Below, piece after piece: positions 15,703 through 23,078 of a stretch of DNA of 27,019 nt (within the stretch, counting starts at the first letter, position 1; each line of letters opens with the position of its first letter). Made by a program: the position numbers and the translations under genes. The stretch is from Lachnospiraceae bacterium (lineage in GTDB: Bacteria > Bacillota > Clostridia > Lachnospirales > Lachnospiraceae): contig JAEDFR010000025.1 in the NCBI GenBank assembly GCA_016297945.1, positions 1 through 27,019 of the forward strand, in the 5' to 3' direction. A model generated the notes under the pieces. It ran no database searches and was not told the origin of the DNA. It worked only from the letters and a program-made list of their open reading frames with translations.

Positions 15703-15932
15703 AGATTTTGGAATATATATTTCATTCGAGTTAAAGTTACAATGCTTGTATTTGACTAAGTATTTCACATATTTTTTGAAAGAAAACGGACGCAACGGTG
15801 CACAAGGACATCCATGTCCAGGTGCACCTTTCGCAGCATCCATGCTGCGAATTGCTGATTATGAGTGAAATACTAAGTCAAATATCAGCATTTCCACAAT
15901 AAACTCTCATTGAAATATATATTCCAAAATCT
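15703..15932. repeat. 230-bp cruciform-like inverted-repeat element with two inner hairpins
   Basis: The outer arms AGATTTTGG...TATTTCA (15703-15724) and their complement (15911-15932) match over 22 bp with no mismatch. After unpaired stretches of about 18-20 bases on each side, TGCT (15743-15746) pairs with AGCA (15887-15890), and the 20-base arms at 15749-15768 and 15865-15884 pair with one mismatch. The interior carries two hairpins. The first nests GGTGCAC/GTGCACC (15797-15803, 15822-15828) over GGACAT-CC-ATGTCC (15806-15819). The second is TCGCAGCAT-CC-ATGCTGCGA (15831-15850). Both apices read CATCCATG. Weaker outward pairing is possible between 15692-15699 and 15941-15948 (7 of 8). No convincing protein is encoded and no target-site duplication was seen. 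It could be a miniature mobile element, a repeated palindromic element or a structured RNA. Confidence 0.85.
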
Positions 15933-16006
15933 TTGTTATACCTCGGAAGTAAAAAATCGTCAGGTGCCATGTGTGGGGGAAAGGCCTTTTTTGGGGAGTC
16001 GATATA

Positions 16007-16115
16007 GGGAATTTGAGATAAATAATCTCGTTGTAAGACGATTTAGCAGTAGTTGATTAGATTATCTTATCAACGGATGTATCGTCTGAAGCGAGATTAT
16101 TTATCTCAAATTCCC
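16007..16115. repeat. 109-bp nested hairpin with perfect 24-bp arms
   Basis: The 24-base arm at 16007-16030 (GGGAATTTGAGATAA...) is the exact reverse complement of 16092-16115. Within it, AGACGAT (16036-16042) pairs with ATCGTCT (16081-16087). Inside that, GTTGAT (16052-16057) pairs with ATCAAC (16069-16074), and AGAT pairs with ATCT (16059-16067) at the apex. The whole would fold into one long interrupted hairpin. No T-run follows. It ends 44 bp before the pepD start codon, so it may lie in the pepD leader. The 74 bp between it and the preceding element (15933-16006) contain nothing recognised except a G-rich/T-rich patch (GGGGGAAAGGCCTTTTTTGGGG). Confidence 0.88.
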
Positions 16116-16159
16116 GGACGGCCCGCAAAATAGTCCAGTTGCCACAGAAAGGAAAGAGT

Positions 16160-17815
16160 ATGTTAGAGAATTATCAGCCGAAGAAAGTGTTTCAGTATTT
16201 TGAAGAGATTTGCCGGATACCGCATCCGTCCTATCATTGTGAGGCTATCAGCAATTATCTGATGGATTTTGCAAAGGAGCATGGGTTAGAGGCGTATCAG
16301 GATGAACTGCATAATGTCATTATAATAAAAGAAGCGGCCAAAGGAAAAGAAGGTGTGGAACCGATTATGATACAGGGGCATATGGATATGGTTGCGGTAA
16401 AGGACGATGACTGTGAGAAAGATCTGTTAAAAGAAGGTCTGGATTTAGCAGTCGATGGTGATTATCTTTATGCCAAAAAAACAAGTCTCGGAGGAGATGA
16501 CGGTATTGCAGTTGCTTACGGTCTGGCGCTTCTATCCGATGATACTTTAAAACTGCCCAGAATCGAGCTTGTTATCACGACCGAAGAGGAAGTCGGCATG
16601 GAGGGAGCAACCGGAATTGATTTATCTGTTTGCAAGGCTAACCGCATGCTGAATCTGGATTCGGAAGAAGAGGGAGAATTTGTGGTTTCCTGCGCCGGAG
16701 GTGTTCGGGTACAGGCACATATGACGTTTGAGCGAGTACCGGTTTTATTAACGGAAGATAAAGCCCTATACCATGTTGAAATCAGTAAATTGACCGGAGG
16801 TCATTCCGGTACGGAAATCATTCATGGACGGGCGAATGCCGTTAAAATTCTGGGATGGGTTTTAAAAAATATACGGGAAGAGGTATCCATGGAACTGGTG
16901 GAGCTTGCCGGAGGAACCAAGGACAATGCAATCCCGGTTTGTGCTGATGCCGTAATTTTAGCATCCAGGCAGGATTTTGAGACACTGAAAAAAGTTGAAG
17001 AAAGACTGATGGATATGTTTTCTCATCTATATCATAAAACAGATGCACAGGGACGCATTGATATACATGAGCTGACTTTTGATGAGACGAGAAAATATGT
17101 GCAAGAGATAAATGACGAAAATACAGAATGCAAAAATAAAATAATCGAAAAAGGGATAGAAAACAAAAATATAAAAATTGGAAAAGTGACAGAGCATATA
17201 AACGATGAGATGCAAAAAAAATCGGTGGAATGTGGAGATGGTAAAAACGAGAACGATTGTATCCCGAACCACGCAGAAAATGGCAACACGATTTTTTGTA
17301 TTGAAGAAGAACGCGCAAAAGACATCATCGCTTTTATATATAGAGCCCCAAATGGTGTACAGGCAATGAGCAGGAGATTAGAAGGTCTTGTAGAAACATC
17401 TTTAAACCTTGGCATTATGGAAAGTTCAAAAGAAGAGGTGCGATTTGTTTTTGCCTTAAGGAGTAGTATTTCACAGGAAAAAGAAGCATTGCGACGAGAG
17501 CTTTGCGAACTCATACAAAAGCATGGGGGAAGTTTTGAATTGGCCGGTGAGTATCCGGCATGGGAATATAAAGAAAAATCAGATTTGTGTGAGCATATGA
17601 AGAAGATTTATCAAAAGCAATATGGGAAAGCTCCGAAAGTGTTGTCCATTCATGCAGGTTTAGAATGCGGTATTCTTGCGGCAAAAAAGCCGGGCCTTGA
17701 CTGTGTTGCGTGCGGACCGGACATTTTAGATATCCATACAACCAGAGAGCGTCTTTGTATTTCGTCGGTGGAACGTGTATGGAAGTTTATACTGGAGGTT
17801 TTGGAAACATTATGA
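16160..17815 (+). CDS. pepD: PepD-type aminoacyl-histidine dipeptidase with an inserted segment
   Basis: M20-family metallopeptidase that cleaves dipeptides such as Xaa-His. The start at 16160 follows AAAGGAAAG (16148-16156). Metal and catalytic motifs are present in order: QGHMDMVA, SLGGDDGIAVA, TTEEEVGMEGA, LNLDSEEEGEF and, near the C-terminus, SIHAGLECGIL. The dimerisation domain has LTGGHSGTEI. The protein is 551 aa against about 485 for the family. Most of the excess is a stretch at about residues 314-377, rich in Lys, Asn, Glu and Ile, encoded by very A-rich DNA (about 17100-17290) between TFDETRKYV and EERAKDIIAF; the flanking domains remain in frame. Its stop overlaps the next gene by four bases. 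Cytoplasmic, probably in peptide nitrogen use. Confidence 0.9.
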   Translation: MLENYQPKKVFQYFEEICRIPHPSYHCEAISNYLMDFAKEHGLEAYQDELHNVIIIKEAAKGKEGVEPIMIQGHMDMVAVKDDDCEKDLLKEGLDLAVDGDYLYAKKTSLGGDDGIAVAYGLALLSDDTLKLPRIELVITTEEEVGMEGATGIDLSVCKANRMLNLDSEEEGEFVVSCAGGVRVQAHMTFERVPVLLTEDKALYHVEISKLTGGHSGTEIIHGRANAVKILGWVLKNIREEVSMELVELAGGTKDNAIPVCADAVILASRQDFETLKKVEERLMDMFSHLYHKTDAQGRIDIHELTFDETRKYVQEINDENTECKNKIIEKGIENKNIKIGKVTEHINDEMQKKSVECGDGKNENDCIPNHAENGNTIFCIEEERAKDIIAFIYRAPNGVQAMSRRLEGLVETSLNLGIMESSKEEVRFVFALRSSISQEKEALRRELCELIQKHGGSFELAGEYPAWEYKEKSDLCEHMKKIYQKQYGKAPKVLSIHAGLECGILAAKKPGLDCVACGPDILDIHTTRERLCISSVERVWKFILEVLETL

Positions 17816-18315
17816 ATATCATCTTAATTGGGATGCCCGGAGTGGGTAAAAGTACGGTCGGAGTTGTACTGGCAAAAAAGCTTGGATTGCAATTTATGGA
17901 TTCGGACCTTGTTATTCAGGAAAAAGAGAGAAAGCTTTTACATGAAATCATTGATGAAAAAGGCTTGGAAGGCTTTTTAGCCCTTGAAGATGAAATCAAT
18001 GCAAGGATACAATTAGAACAGACGGTATTGGCCACCGGAGGAAGTGCCATATACGGAGAACATGCCATGGAACACTTTGCACAGTGCGGCAAGATTGTCT
18101 ATTTGTATCTGCCCTATGAAGAACTTGCAGAAAGACTGGGAGACCTGAATGAAAGAGGCGTTGCTATTAAAAACGGACAGACCTTGTACGACCTGATGGA
18201 GGAACGTCAGCCTTTATATGAGAAGTATGCTATGGTAAAAATCGATTGCAGTCACAAACAAATCCGTGAAATCGTTGTCGAAATTGCAGAGAAAATAGAT
18301 AGTAATCATTCATAA
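17812..18315 (+). CDS. Shikimate kinase-like P-loop kinase with altered substrate site
   Basis: A 167-aa small-molecule kinase overlapping the pepD stop by four bases (ATGA), with GGAGGT at 17794-17799. The P-loop is GMPGVGKST (residues 7-15). MDSD (29-32) supplies the family's substrate-binding Asp, and ERQPLYEKYA supplies the lid-side Arg and the common RxPLY motif. Two expected features are missing. The FRxxE motif whose Arg binds the shikimate carboxylate reads FLALE (55-59), and the GGG motif reads GGS (76-78). These changes suggest a shikimate kinase homologue with a different or unknown substrate, so no aroK symbol is assigned. No other aromatic amino acid gene is nearby. Automated pipelines would probably call it shikimate kinase. 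Confidence 0.8.
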   Translation: MNIILIGMPGVGKSTVGVVLAKKLGLQFMDSDLVIQEKERKLLHEIIDEKGLEGFLALEDEINARIQLEQTVLATGGSAIYGEHAMEHFAQCGKIVYLYLPYEELAERLGDLNERGVAIKNGQTLYDLMEERQPLYEKYAMVKIDCSHKQIREIVVEIAEKIDSNHS

Positions 18316-18327
18316 ATTATTTCTATT

Positions 18328-18362
18328 ATAATCATGATTTAGCGTGATTGTAAAATGATTAT
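18328..18362. other. AT-rich inverted repeat between convergent genes
   Basis: ATAATCAT (18328-18335) and ATGATTAT (18355-18362) form perfect 8-bp arms around a 19-base loop, in the 140-bp gap between the kinase gene (plus) and dinB (minus). It might act as a weak bidirectional terminator, but it is AT-rich and lacks a clear T-run. Nothing else was recognised in this gap. Confidence 0.3.
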
Positions 18363-18455
18363 CAAATGACGTTGTATAATTGCTGAACTTTGTACTGATC
18401 CTGATATCATTGTTTTATCATCATCGCATTATTTATATAAGAATGATTTGAAATA

Positions 18456-19661
18456 TCACTTATTTTCCTCAGATAAAAACCTTGCGCGCTTGACGGCATC
18501 TTTCCCATAGCGGTCACGGATCTGATCAATCGCTGCATTTAATTTGCTGAACTTTTCATTTTGTTCGGATTGAAACAAATCATATTGTACATAGTTTTCG
18601 GATGTGGCTTTTGAAGTCTGTACTCCTAATAAACGAATGGGAGAAAAATCCCAAAGCTCGTCAAAAAGCCTGCATGCATGCTGATAGATTTCTTCTGTGA
18701 TGTCAGTTGTTGAGGGAAGGGAAATCTGTTTGGAGCTGTGTCTAAAATCCGCATCCACGATATTGACGCTGACAACGCTGATATAGGCGTGGTCTGCACG
18801 CAGTCTGGCACCGACGGTTTCGGATAAAGAGAGTAAAATCATGTGAGCCTGTTCCCGGTCGGTTACATCTTTGGGAAGCGTGATAGAATTGCCATATCCT
18901 TTATTGGCATCTTCTTTATCACGCAAATTGGTCTCATCGATTCCGTTTGCGGATTTCCACATGTCCTCGCCGTGCTTTTTGAAATGCTTTTTTAGCAATT
19001 CGACATCTGATTTGGCAAGGTCACCGATTGTAAAAATCCCCAGATCATGTAGATGTCTGACGCTGGACTTGCCGACAAACAACAAATCAGAAACCGGAAG
19101 CGGCCACATTTTCTGCTCGATTTCATCTAAAAAAAGCGTGTGTACTTTATCCGGTTTTTCAAAGTCGGAAGCCATTTTGGCAAGAAGCTTATTGGATGAA
19201 ATACCGATGTTTACGGTAAAACCGAGTTCCTCTTTAATCATATCTTTTAATTGATGCGCAAAATTAACAGGATCTCCGTAAAGAGCCTTGGTGCCGGAGA
19301 AATCGCAGAATGCCTCATCAATACTGAATTGCTCCACAACCGGCGCGAAACGTCGCAACAAATCGATAAACGCATTGGATTTTTCGACATATAAAGAAAA
19401 ATTGGAGGGATAGACTTTAAGACCGGGACATTTTCGCCTTGCCAAAGCCAAAGGCTCGGCTGTGCTTATGCCACATTTTTTGGCTGCATCGGATTTTGCA
19501 AGTACAATGCCGTGGCGCTTCTCTTCATCACCGCCGATGACGGAAGGTATGGTTCTGATATCAAGTTTTTCACCTAATGTTTCCAGACGGTAAACCGATT
19601 CCCAGGATAGAAATGCGGAATTCACATCTATATGAAAAATTACAGGCTCTGCCATGCTCAT
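18456..19661 (-). CDS. dinB: Y-family DNA polymerase IV (DinB-like)
   Basis: Translesion polymerase. The start is set at 19661 (401 aa) because GAGGT lies four bases upstream on the minus strand, just after the stop of the preceding gene; an ATG at 19688 has no ribosome binding site. The first catalytic Asp is in HIDVNSAFLSW (residues 10-20) and the second carboxylate pair in SIDE (113-116). Phe17 sits at the steric-gate position. The little-finger domain follows, and near the C-terminus QYDLF is a good beta-clamp binding motif of the QxxLF type. Compared with E. coli DinB, DxDxFF reads DVNSAF and the nucleotide-contacting STCNYEA-type segment reads LAKSDAA, so this belongs to a divergent clostridial-type branch. 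It lies 7 bp downstream of the peptidase C26 gene and is probably cotranscribed with it. No LexA box was identified. Confidence 0.9.
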   Translation of the reverse strand: MSMAEPVIFHIDVNSAFLSWESVYRLETLGEKLDIRTIPSVIGGDEEKRHGIVLAKSDAAKKCGISTAEPLALARRKCPGLKVYPSNFSLYVEKSNAFIDLLRRFAPVVEQFSIDEAFCDFSGTKALYGDPVNFAHQLKDMIKEELGFTVNIGISSNKLLAKMASDFEKPDKVHTLFLDEIEQKMWPLPVSDLLFVGKSSVRHLHDLGIFTIGDLAKSDVELLKKHFKKHGEDMWKSANGIDETNLRDKEDANKGYGNSITLPKDVTDREQAHMILLSLSETVGARLRADHAYISVVSVNIVDADFRHSSKQISLPSTTDITEEIYQHACRLFDELWDFSPIRLLGVQTSKATSENYVQYDLFQSEQNEKFSKLNAAIDQIRDRYGKDAVKRARFLSEENK

Positions 19662-19668
19662 TGGTACC

Positions 19669-20391
19669 TCATGTTTCTTTTTTTTCATTATACGTATATT
19701 TTATCAAACGATAAAGATAAATTTTCAGATAATTTCCGTCCGGCCCCAGTTTGCGTTCCGGATGCCATTGCAGTCCCAAAATGGGAAATTCACGATGAAT
19801 AAAGCCTTCGATGGTTCCGTCCGATGCATGCATAAAGGGGTATAATTCGGGTGAGGTCTGTTTTATGCATTGGTGATGGGCGCTATTGATGTAATTTGGC
19901 ATCTGTCTGTGAAAAACCGCTTCTAAAATCGGATATTGAGGTGAAATTTCATAGTTACAGCTATGGTGGTTGTCAAAACCGCTTTGTGACTGATGCAATA
20001 AGAGCCGGTCTGGTGGCATGTTTTGCATTAGCGTTCCGCCCAGTGCCACATTTATCAGTTGTAAGCCTTTGCAAATTCCAATAATCGGTTTTCTTTTATT
20101 TTTAAAATATTGAAAATAAGCAAGCTGCACATAATCGAGTTCTTCATCGATATTGCGACTTCCAAGGTTTGCTTCACCAAGTATTTTGGGTGAAATATCA
20201 CCGCCACCCGGTAAGATTAATAAATCAACCAAAGATAAAATGTGAGCGGTTTTATCGTGATTGTTTTCTGCTTCATAAAGCAGATCTGTTTTATCTGTTA
20301 CAATGGGAATGTAACCCGGAAACGTGATTGCCTGCGAATAGTTTTTGGTATCACTTTCGTGTCCGACAATTAAGATAAAGTGAATTGCCAT
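19669..20391 (-). CDS. Peptidase C26, gamma-glutamyl-GABA hydrolase-like
   Basis: A 240-aa class I glutamine amidotransferase-like hydrolase of the PuuD type, which cleaves gamma-glutamyl amides. The catalytic triad is visible: nucleophile Cys107 in GICKGLQLINVALGG, and His210 and Glu212 in LGLQWHPE. The conserved PGGGDISP loop (61-68) and the SAHHQCIK segment also fit. The start follows AAAAAGGG on the minus strand. PuuD acts in putrescine degradation, and a polyamine importer is encoded in this window, but the two loci are more than 6 kb apart and no other puu gene is present, so a shared pathway is speculative. Substrate within the gamma-glutamyl family is unassigned. Confidence 0.85.
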   Translation of the reverse strand: MAIHFILIVGHESDTKNYSQAITFPGYIPIVTDKTDLLYEAENNHDKTAHILSLVDLLILPGGGDISPKILGEANLGSRNIDEELDYVQLAYFQYFKNKRKPIIGICKGLQLINVALGGTLMQNMPPDRLLLHQSQSGFDNHHSCNYEISPQYPILEAVFHRQMPNYINSAHHQCIKQTSPELYPFMHASDGTIEGFIHREFPILGLQWHPERKLGPDGNYLKIYLYRLIKYTYNEKKET

Positions 20392-20476
20392 AGATTACCC
20401 TTTTTTGATAAACTTATGTTAATATATGATGATTCTTATGAAAAGTTGTGTTATACTTGTTGAGAAACATTATGGA

Positions 20477-20490
20477 CTGACGTTTGTCAG
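20477..20490 (+). other. Short perfect hairpin in the divergent intergenic region
   Basis: CTGAC-GTTT-GTCAG forms a 5-bp stem about 30 bases before the gene at 20519. It lies in the 127-bp gap between that gene and the minus-strand peptidase C26 gene, where promoters for both must lie; TATACT (20452-20457) is a possible plus-strand -10 box without a good -35. Could be an operator or chance. Confidence 0.25.
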
Positions 20491-20518
20491 AGAGAATTAG
20501 GAAAAAGAGGGTATTGGT

Positions 20519-20818
20519 ATGTTACAGGAAGTATTTGAATTATTGATGAAAGTGCATGAGGGAATGCACATCGTATCCATTGGTTTATTGGATGGAACGA
20601 CTATTCAACGTAAGCATGATACAAAGGGTAGTAGTGATACGGTTGTGGAACTGAAGTTAGAGAAGATGGATGTCGGATATGTCACATTCAGTAAGCATAC
20701 ATGCAACAGCTATATCAACAATCAGGGACAGGTTACCAGTCAGACGGATTTCCATAGTGTTCTTGCCATCCCATACAGCAATATTTCCTATGTGGAATTC
20801 TCATATGATGAAGAATAA
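20519..20818 (+). CDS. Hypothetical protein, probably beta-rich
   Basis: A 99-aa protein not recognised as any family. The ribosome binding site is AAAAAGAGGG (about 20502-20511). A short N-terminal helix (LQEVFELLMKVHEGM) is followed by alternating hydrophobic segments (IVSIGLLDGT, TVVELKLEKMDVGYVTF, SVLAIPYSNISYVEF) that suggest a small beta barrel or sheet. It has no signal peptide or membrane segment and only one cysteine. It begins a two-gene plus-strand unit; the next gene starts 14 bp after its stop. Confidence 0.65.
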   Translation: MLQEVFELLMKVHEGMHIVSIGLLDGTTIQRKHDTKGSSDTVVELKLEKMDVGYVTFSKHTCNSYINNQGQVTSQTDFHSVLAIPYSNISYVEFSYDEE

Positions 20819-20832
20819 GACAGGAATCATAC

Positions 20833-21183
20833 ATGACGATTGCGGATTATATAGCGATAAAAAAAGAACAGAATACAACCATGTGTGCGGCTGTTTTGTA
20901 CCCTGACGGAGAAGTCGAAGAGTGTGTCACAAGTCATCTTAAGACATTGATGGATCGGTTGGGAGAAGGTGCATGGGATCAAATTCCAAAGGATGAATCG
21001 CCTCTGTTTTGGCTGACAGGACTTACAGGAGCTGTCCTGATTGATTATGAAAATCAGGTCTATAGCGAGGCATTGAGTGATGAGCAGGAAAACGGTTTAA
21101 AAGAGATGTATGCTTGCGGGATTTTGACAGAGCATCCCTGTGTCATTCATTTTGGAAATGAGCCACTGGGGATACGCAAATAA
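20833..21183 (+). CDS. Hypothetical protein
   Basis: A 116-aa soluble protein not recognised. The start has a weak site (ACAGGAA at about 20820-20826). Hydrophobic strands (MCAAVLYPDGEVEEC, AVLIDYENQVYSEAL) alternate with helical stretches (HLKTLMDRLGEG, DEQENGLKEMYACG), and four cysteines are present. It follows the 99-aa gene by 14 bp and probably shares its transcript. It is followed by 140 bp of A-rich DNA and then a hairpin terminator. No role can be assigned. Confidence 0.65.
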   Translation: MTIADYIAIKKEQNTTMCAAVLYPDGEVEECVTSHLKTLMDRLGEGAWDQIPKDESPLFWLTGLTGAVLIDYENQVYSEALSDEQENGLKEMYACGILTEHPCVIHFGNEPLGIRK

Positions 21184-21323
21184 AGCTGACGGAAGAAAAG
21201 CAGCCGGAAGAAAAAGATAGAAGATAAACCGGATAGAAAACGGAATAAGAATAAGTTGATAATTATTTCAAAAAAAGGCAAAAAAATAAGTCAAAAAAAT
21301 AAGGCAAAAATAAAGCAAAAGAA

Positions 21324-21371
21324 AAATCGCCCGGACTGTATGTAAGAATACAGCTTGGACGATTTATTTTG
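21324..21371. terminator. Bidirectional terminator between convergent genes
   Basis: An interrupted stem pairs AAATCG (21324-21329) with CGATTT (21360-21365) and CTGTAT (21336-21341) with ATACAG (21348-21353), with CC/GG pairing between. T-rich sequence follows on the plus strand (TTATTTTGTTTT), and A-rich sequence precedes it, which is T-rich on the minus strand. It can serve both the gene ending at 21183 and the minus-strand gene ending at 21449. The A-rich 21184-21323 stretch contains nothing else recognised. Confidence 0.75.
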
Positions 21372-21448
21372 TTTTGATATTACTGTGCCGGTTGTATTAC
21401 CGGCTAATTAATATGTACATCGGTAGGTGGCGGAGATTATATTACCGA

Positions 21449-22909
21449 CTAATTGGCCGGTGTTGTTGCTGTGGTATCTGCCTGTGTGTCAGTTGATGTA
21501 TCGGCTGGCGTGTCCGCTTGCATGTCAGATGAATTATCGGCTGGTGTATCAGTCGATGCATCTGTCGGTGTATTGGCTGAATTGTCAGCTGGTGCGTCTG
21601 CGGGGATATCCGTTGTTATATCTGCCGGTGTCTCGATTGGTGTAGCGGGTTCCGGATCTTTGGTAACCCAGCGATAAAAGAATGCATGATTTCCTATCAT
21701 GTTGTATTCTGCAATCCGATAATAATCCGCATAATACTTTGTCATAAAAAACAGATAGTCTCCAACCCGTGCTCCGTTTAAGACTTCCTGTGCAGCCTGC
21801 ATACAGGTGCTGTTGGGGCCTTTGGCGATAATGAGTTCTACTTTTCCGGAACGGTATGAGGCAAACTGGTTGGTTTGCGTAATGACGCCTATGACGCTGT
21901 TGGGGAAGACCGAACTTTTGACACGGTTCATGATGACGGTTCCGACCGCCAGCTTTCCGGTATAGGATTCACCGTCTGCTTCAGCCTGTATTGTGGCGGC
22001 AAGCCATTCCAATTCGGAAGCGGAAGCGGCATAAGAGCCGGAAAAGTCTTCTTTGATTCCGTTTGCCGCCATTTCAGCCTGCTGTTTTGCAATCTTTTGT
22101 GCCAGTTCTGCCTGTGCGGCGGCCTGTTGAGCCTGCAGACTGGCCATTTTTTTATCCAGTTGTTTCATCTGTTTATCATAATCCTTGAGCTTTTCATTTT
22201 CGTTTGCAAGCTCATCGTTTGTGTCGGATAACTCACCTTTTACTTTCTGGGTGAGATCGGCAAGCTCGGATTGTTTACCGTCCAGTTCGCTTTGATAACT
22301 GTCCAGTTGGGTCTGTCTTTCTTCCAATTTTTCCGCCTTTTTGGAAATCTCATCCTGAATGGAACGATAAGAATCCATTAAATTCCGCTCGTACTGGATA
22401 AAGGCAGAAACGTATTCGGCCTTTGTCAGAAAATCTTCCATGGAAGAACTGTTGTATAAAAGCATGATCATAGAATCCCGGCTGCCGTTTTCATAGGAAG
22501 CCTTCAGGCATTTTTTCAGATTCTCATATATCTGTTTTTCTTCTGCCTGAGCCTGAGACAGCTCGCTGTTTAAAGAGACTATCTCCTGGGAGGTTTCCTG
22601 CAGGGATTCCTGAACTTTTGTTATTTCACTGTTGATGGTACTCATCTGCGATGCATAACCCGCATAGATATTTTGCAAATCTTTCGACTGATCAGAAAGC
22701 TCATCAACATTGTCTTGTGCATTTTCCTGTTGTTCCTTTAACCGCTCCATCGCGTCCTGCGTTTCTTTTTGCTGCGCTTCTAAATCCGTAATGGTATCTT
22801 CCAATTCGGTGGCAAAAACAGGTGTGGCAGAGGCAGATGAAAAAGCCGATGACAAAGCCAACGCTGTAAGGATTGCGGTTAACCGGTATTTGTTAGAAAT
22901 CTTATACAT
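21449..22909 (-). CDS. Secreted coiled-coil/SleB-type cell wall hydrolase with Pro-Ala-Asp-Thr tail
   Basis: A 486-aa secreted protein. The start at 22909 follows AAAGGAG on the minus strand. A signal peptide covers about residues 1-33, ending in ATPVFA. Residues about 37-290 are a long coiled coil of the PcsB/CwlO type, rich in Glu, Gln, Ser and Leu, with a central YENGSRDSMIMLLYNSSS segment common to such regulators. Residues about 300-415 are a SleB/Hydrolase_2 domain, with the probable catalytic Glu in AATIQAEADGES and the conserved GTVIMNRV. The C-terminal 70 residues are low-complexity with repeated PAD, PTD and STDT words and no sorting signal. It probably cleaves peptidoglycan (lytic transglycosylase or amidase type) in growth, division or spores. 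The coiled coil likely controls activity. Confidence 0.88.
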   Translation of the reverse strand: MYKISNKYRLTAILTALALSSAFSSASATPVFATELEDTITDLEAQQKETQDAMERLKEQQENAQDNVDELSDQSKDLQNIYAGYASQMSTINSEITKVQESLQETSQEIVSLNSELSQAQAEEKQIYENLKKCLKASYENGSRDSMIMLLYNSSSMEDFLTKAEYVSAFIQYERNLMDSYRSIQDEISKKAEKLEERQTQLDSYQSELDGKQSELADLTQKVKGELSDTNDELANENEKLKDYDKQMKQLDKKMASLQAQQAAAQAELAQKIAKQQAEMAANGIKEDFSGSYAASASELEWLAATIQAEADGESYTGKLAVGTVIMNRVKSSVFPNSVIGVITQTNQFASYRSGKVELIIAKGPNSTCMQAAQEVLNGARVGDYLFFMTKYYADYYRIAEYNMIGNHAFFYRWVTKDPEPATPIETPADITTDIPADAPADNSANTPTDASTDTPADNSSDMQADTPADTSTDTQADTTATTPAN

Positions 22910-22926
22910 GGCAACTCCTTTGTTAT

Positions 22927-22956
22927 ATTTTAGTCGTTTTTCGTATTTTTTGTCAA
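22927..22956 (-). promoter_or_regulatory. Promoter of the SleB-type hydrolase gene
   Basis: On the minus strand TTGACA (22956-22951) and TAAAAT (22932-22927) are separated by 18 bp, placing the start site a few bases before the AAAGGAG ribosome binding site. A sigma-A type promoter with a short leader. Confidence 0.7.
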
Positions 22957-23078
22957 ATTGCAACAAATTTTAACAAAAAAATAAATGATTGTTAAAGTTG
23001 ATTGGTGGTCTAAGGAAAATCTTCTTTGTATGATAGGTATAAAGAAATGTTAAAAATAATTGCAAAGGTGGGAAAAAT

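Noticed and set aside
15665..15868. A 67-codon open frame across the cruciform element
   Set aside because: It is made of the inverted-repeat arms and terminator, lacks a ribosome binding site and has no protein-like composition.
16007..16115. Intrinsic terminator for an upstream transcript
   Set aside because: The arms are long and AT-rich but no T-run follows on either strand, and the rplT operon already has its own terminator.
17032..17514. Antisense frame opposite the low-complexity part of pepD
   Set aside because: Its Phe/Ser-rich sequence is simply the complement of the A-rich insertion; no ribosome binding site.
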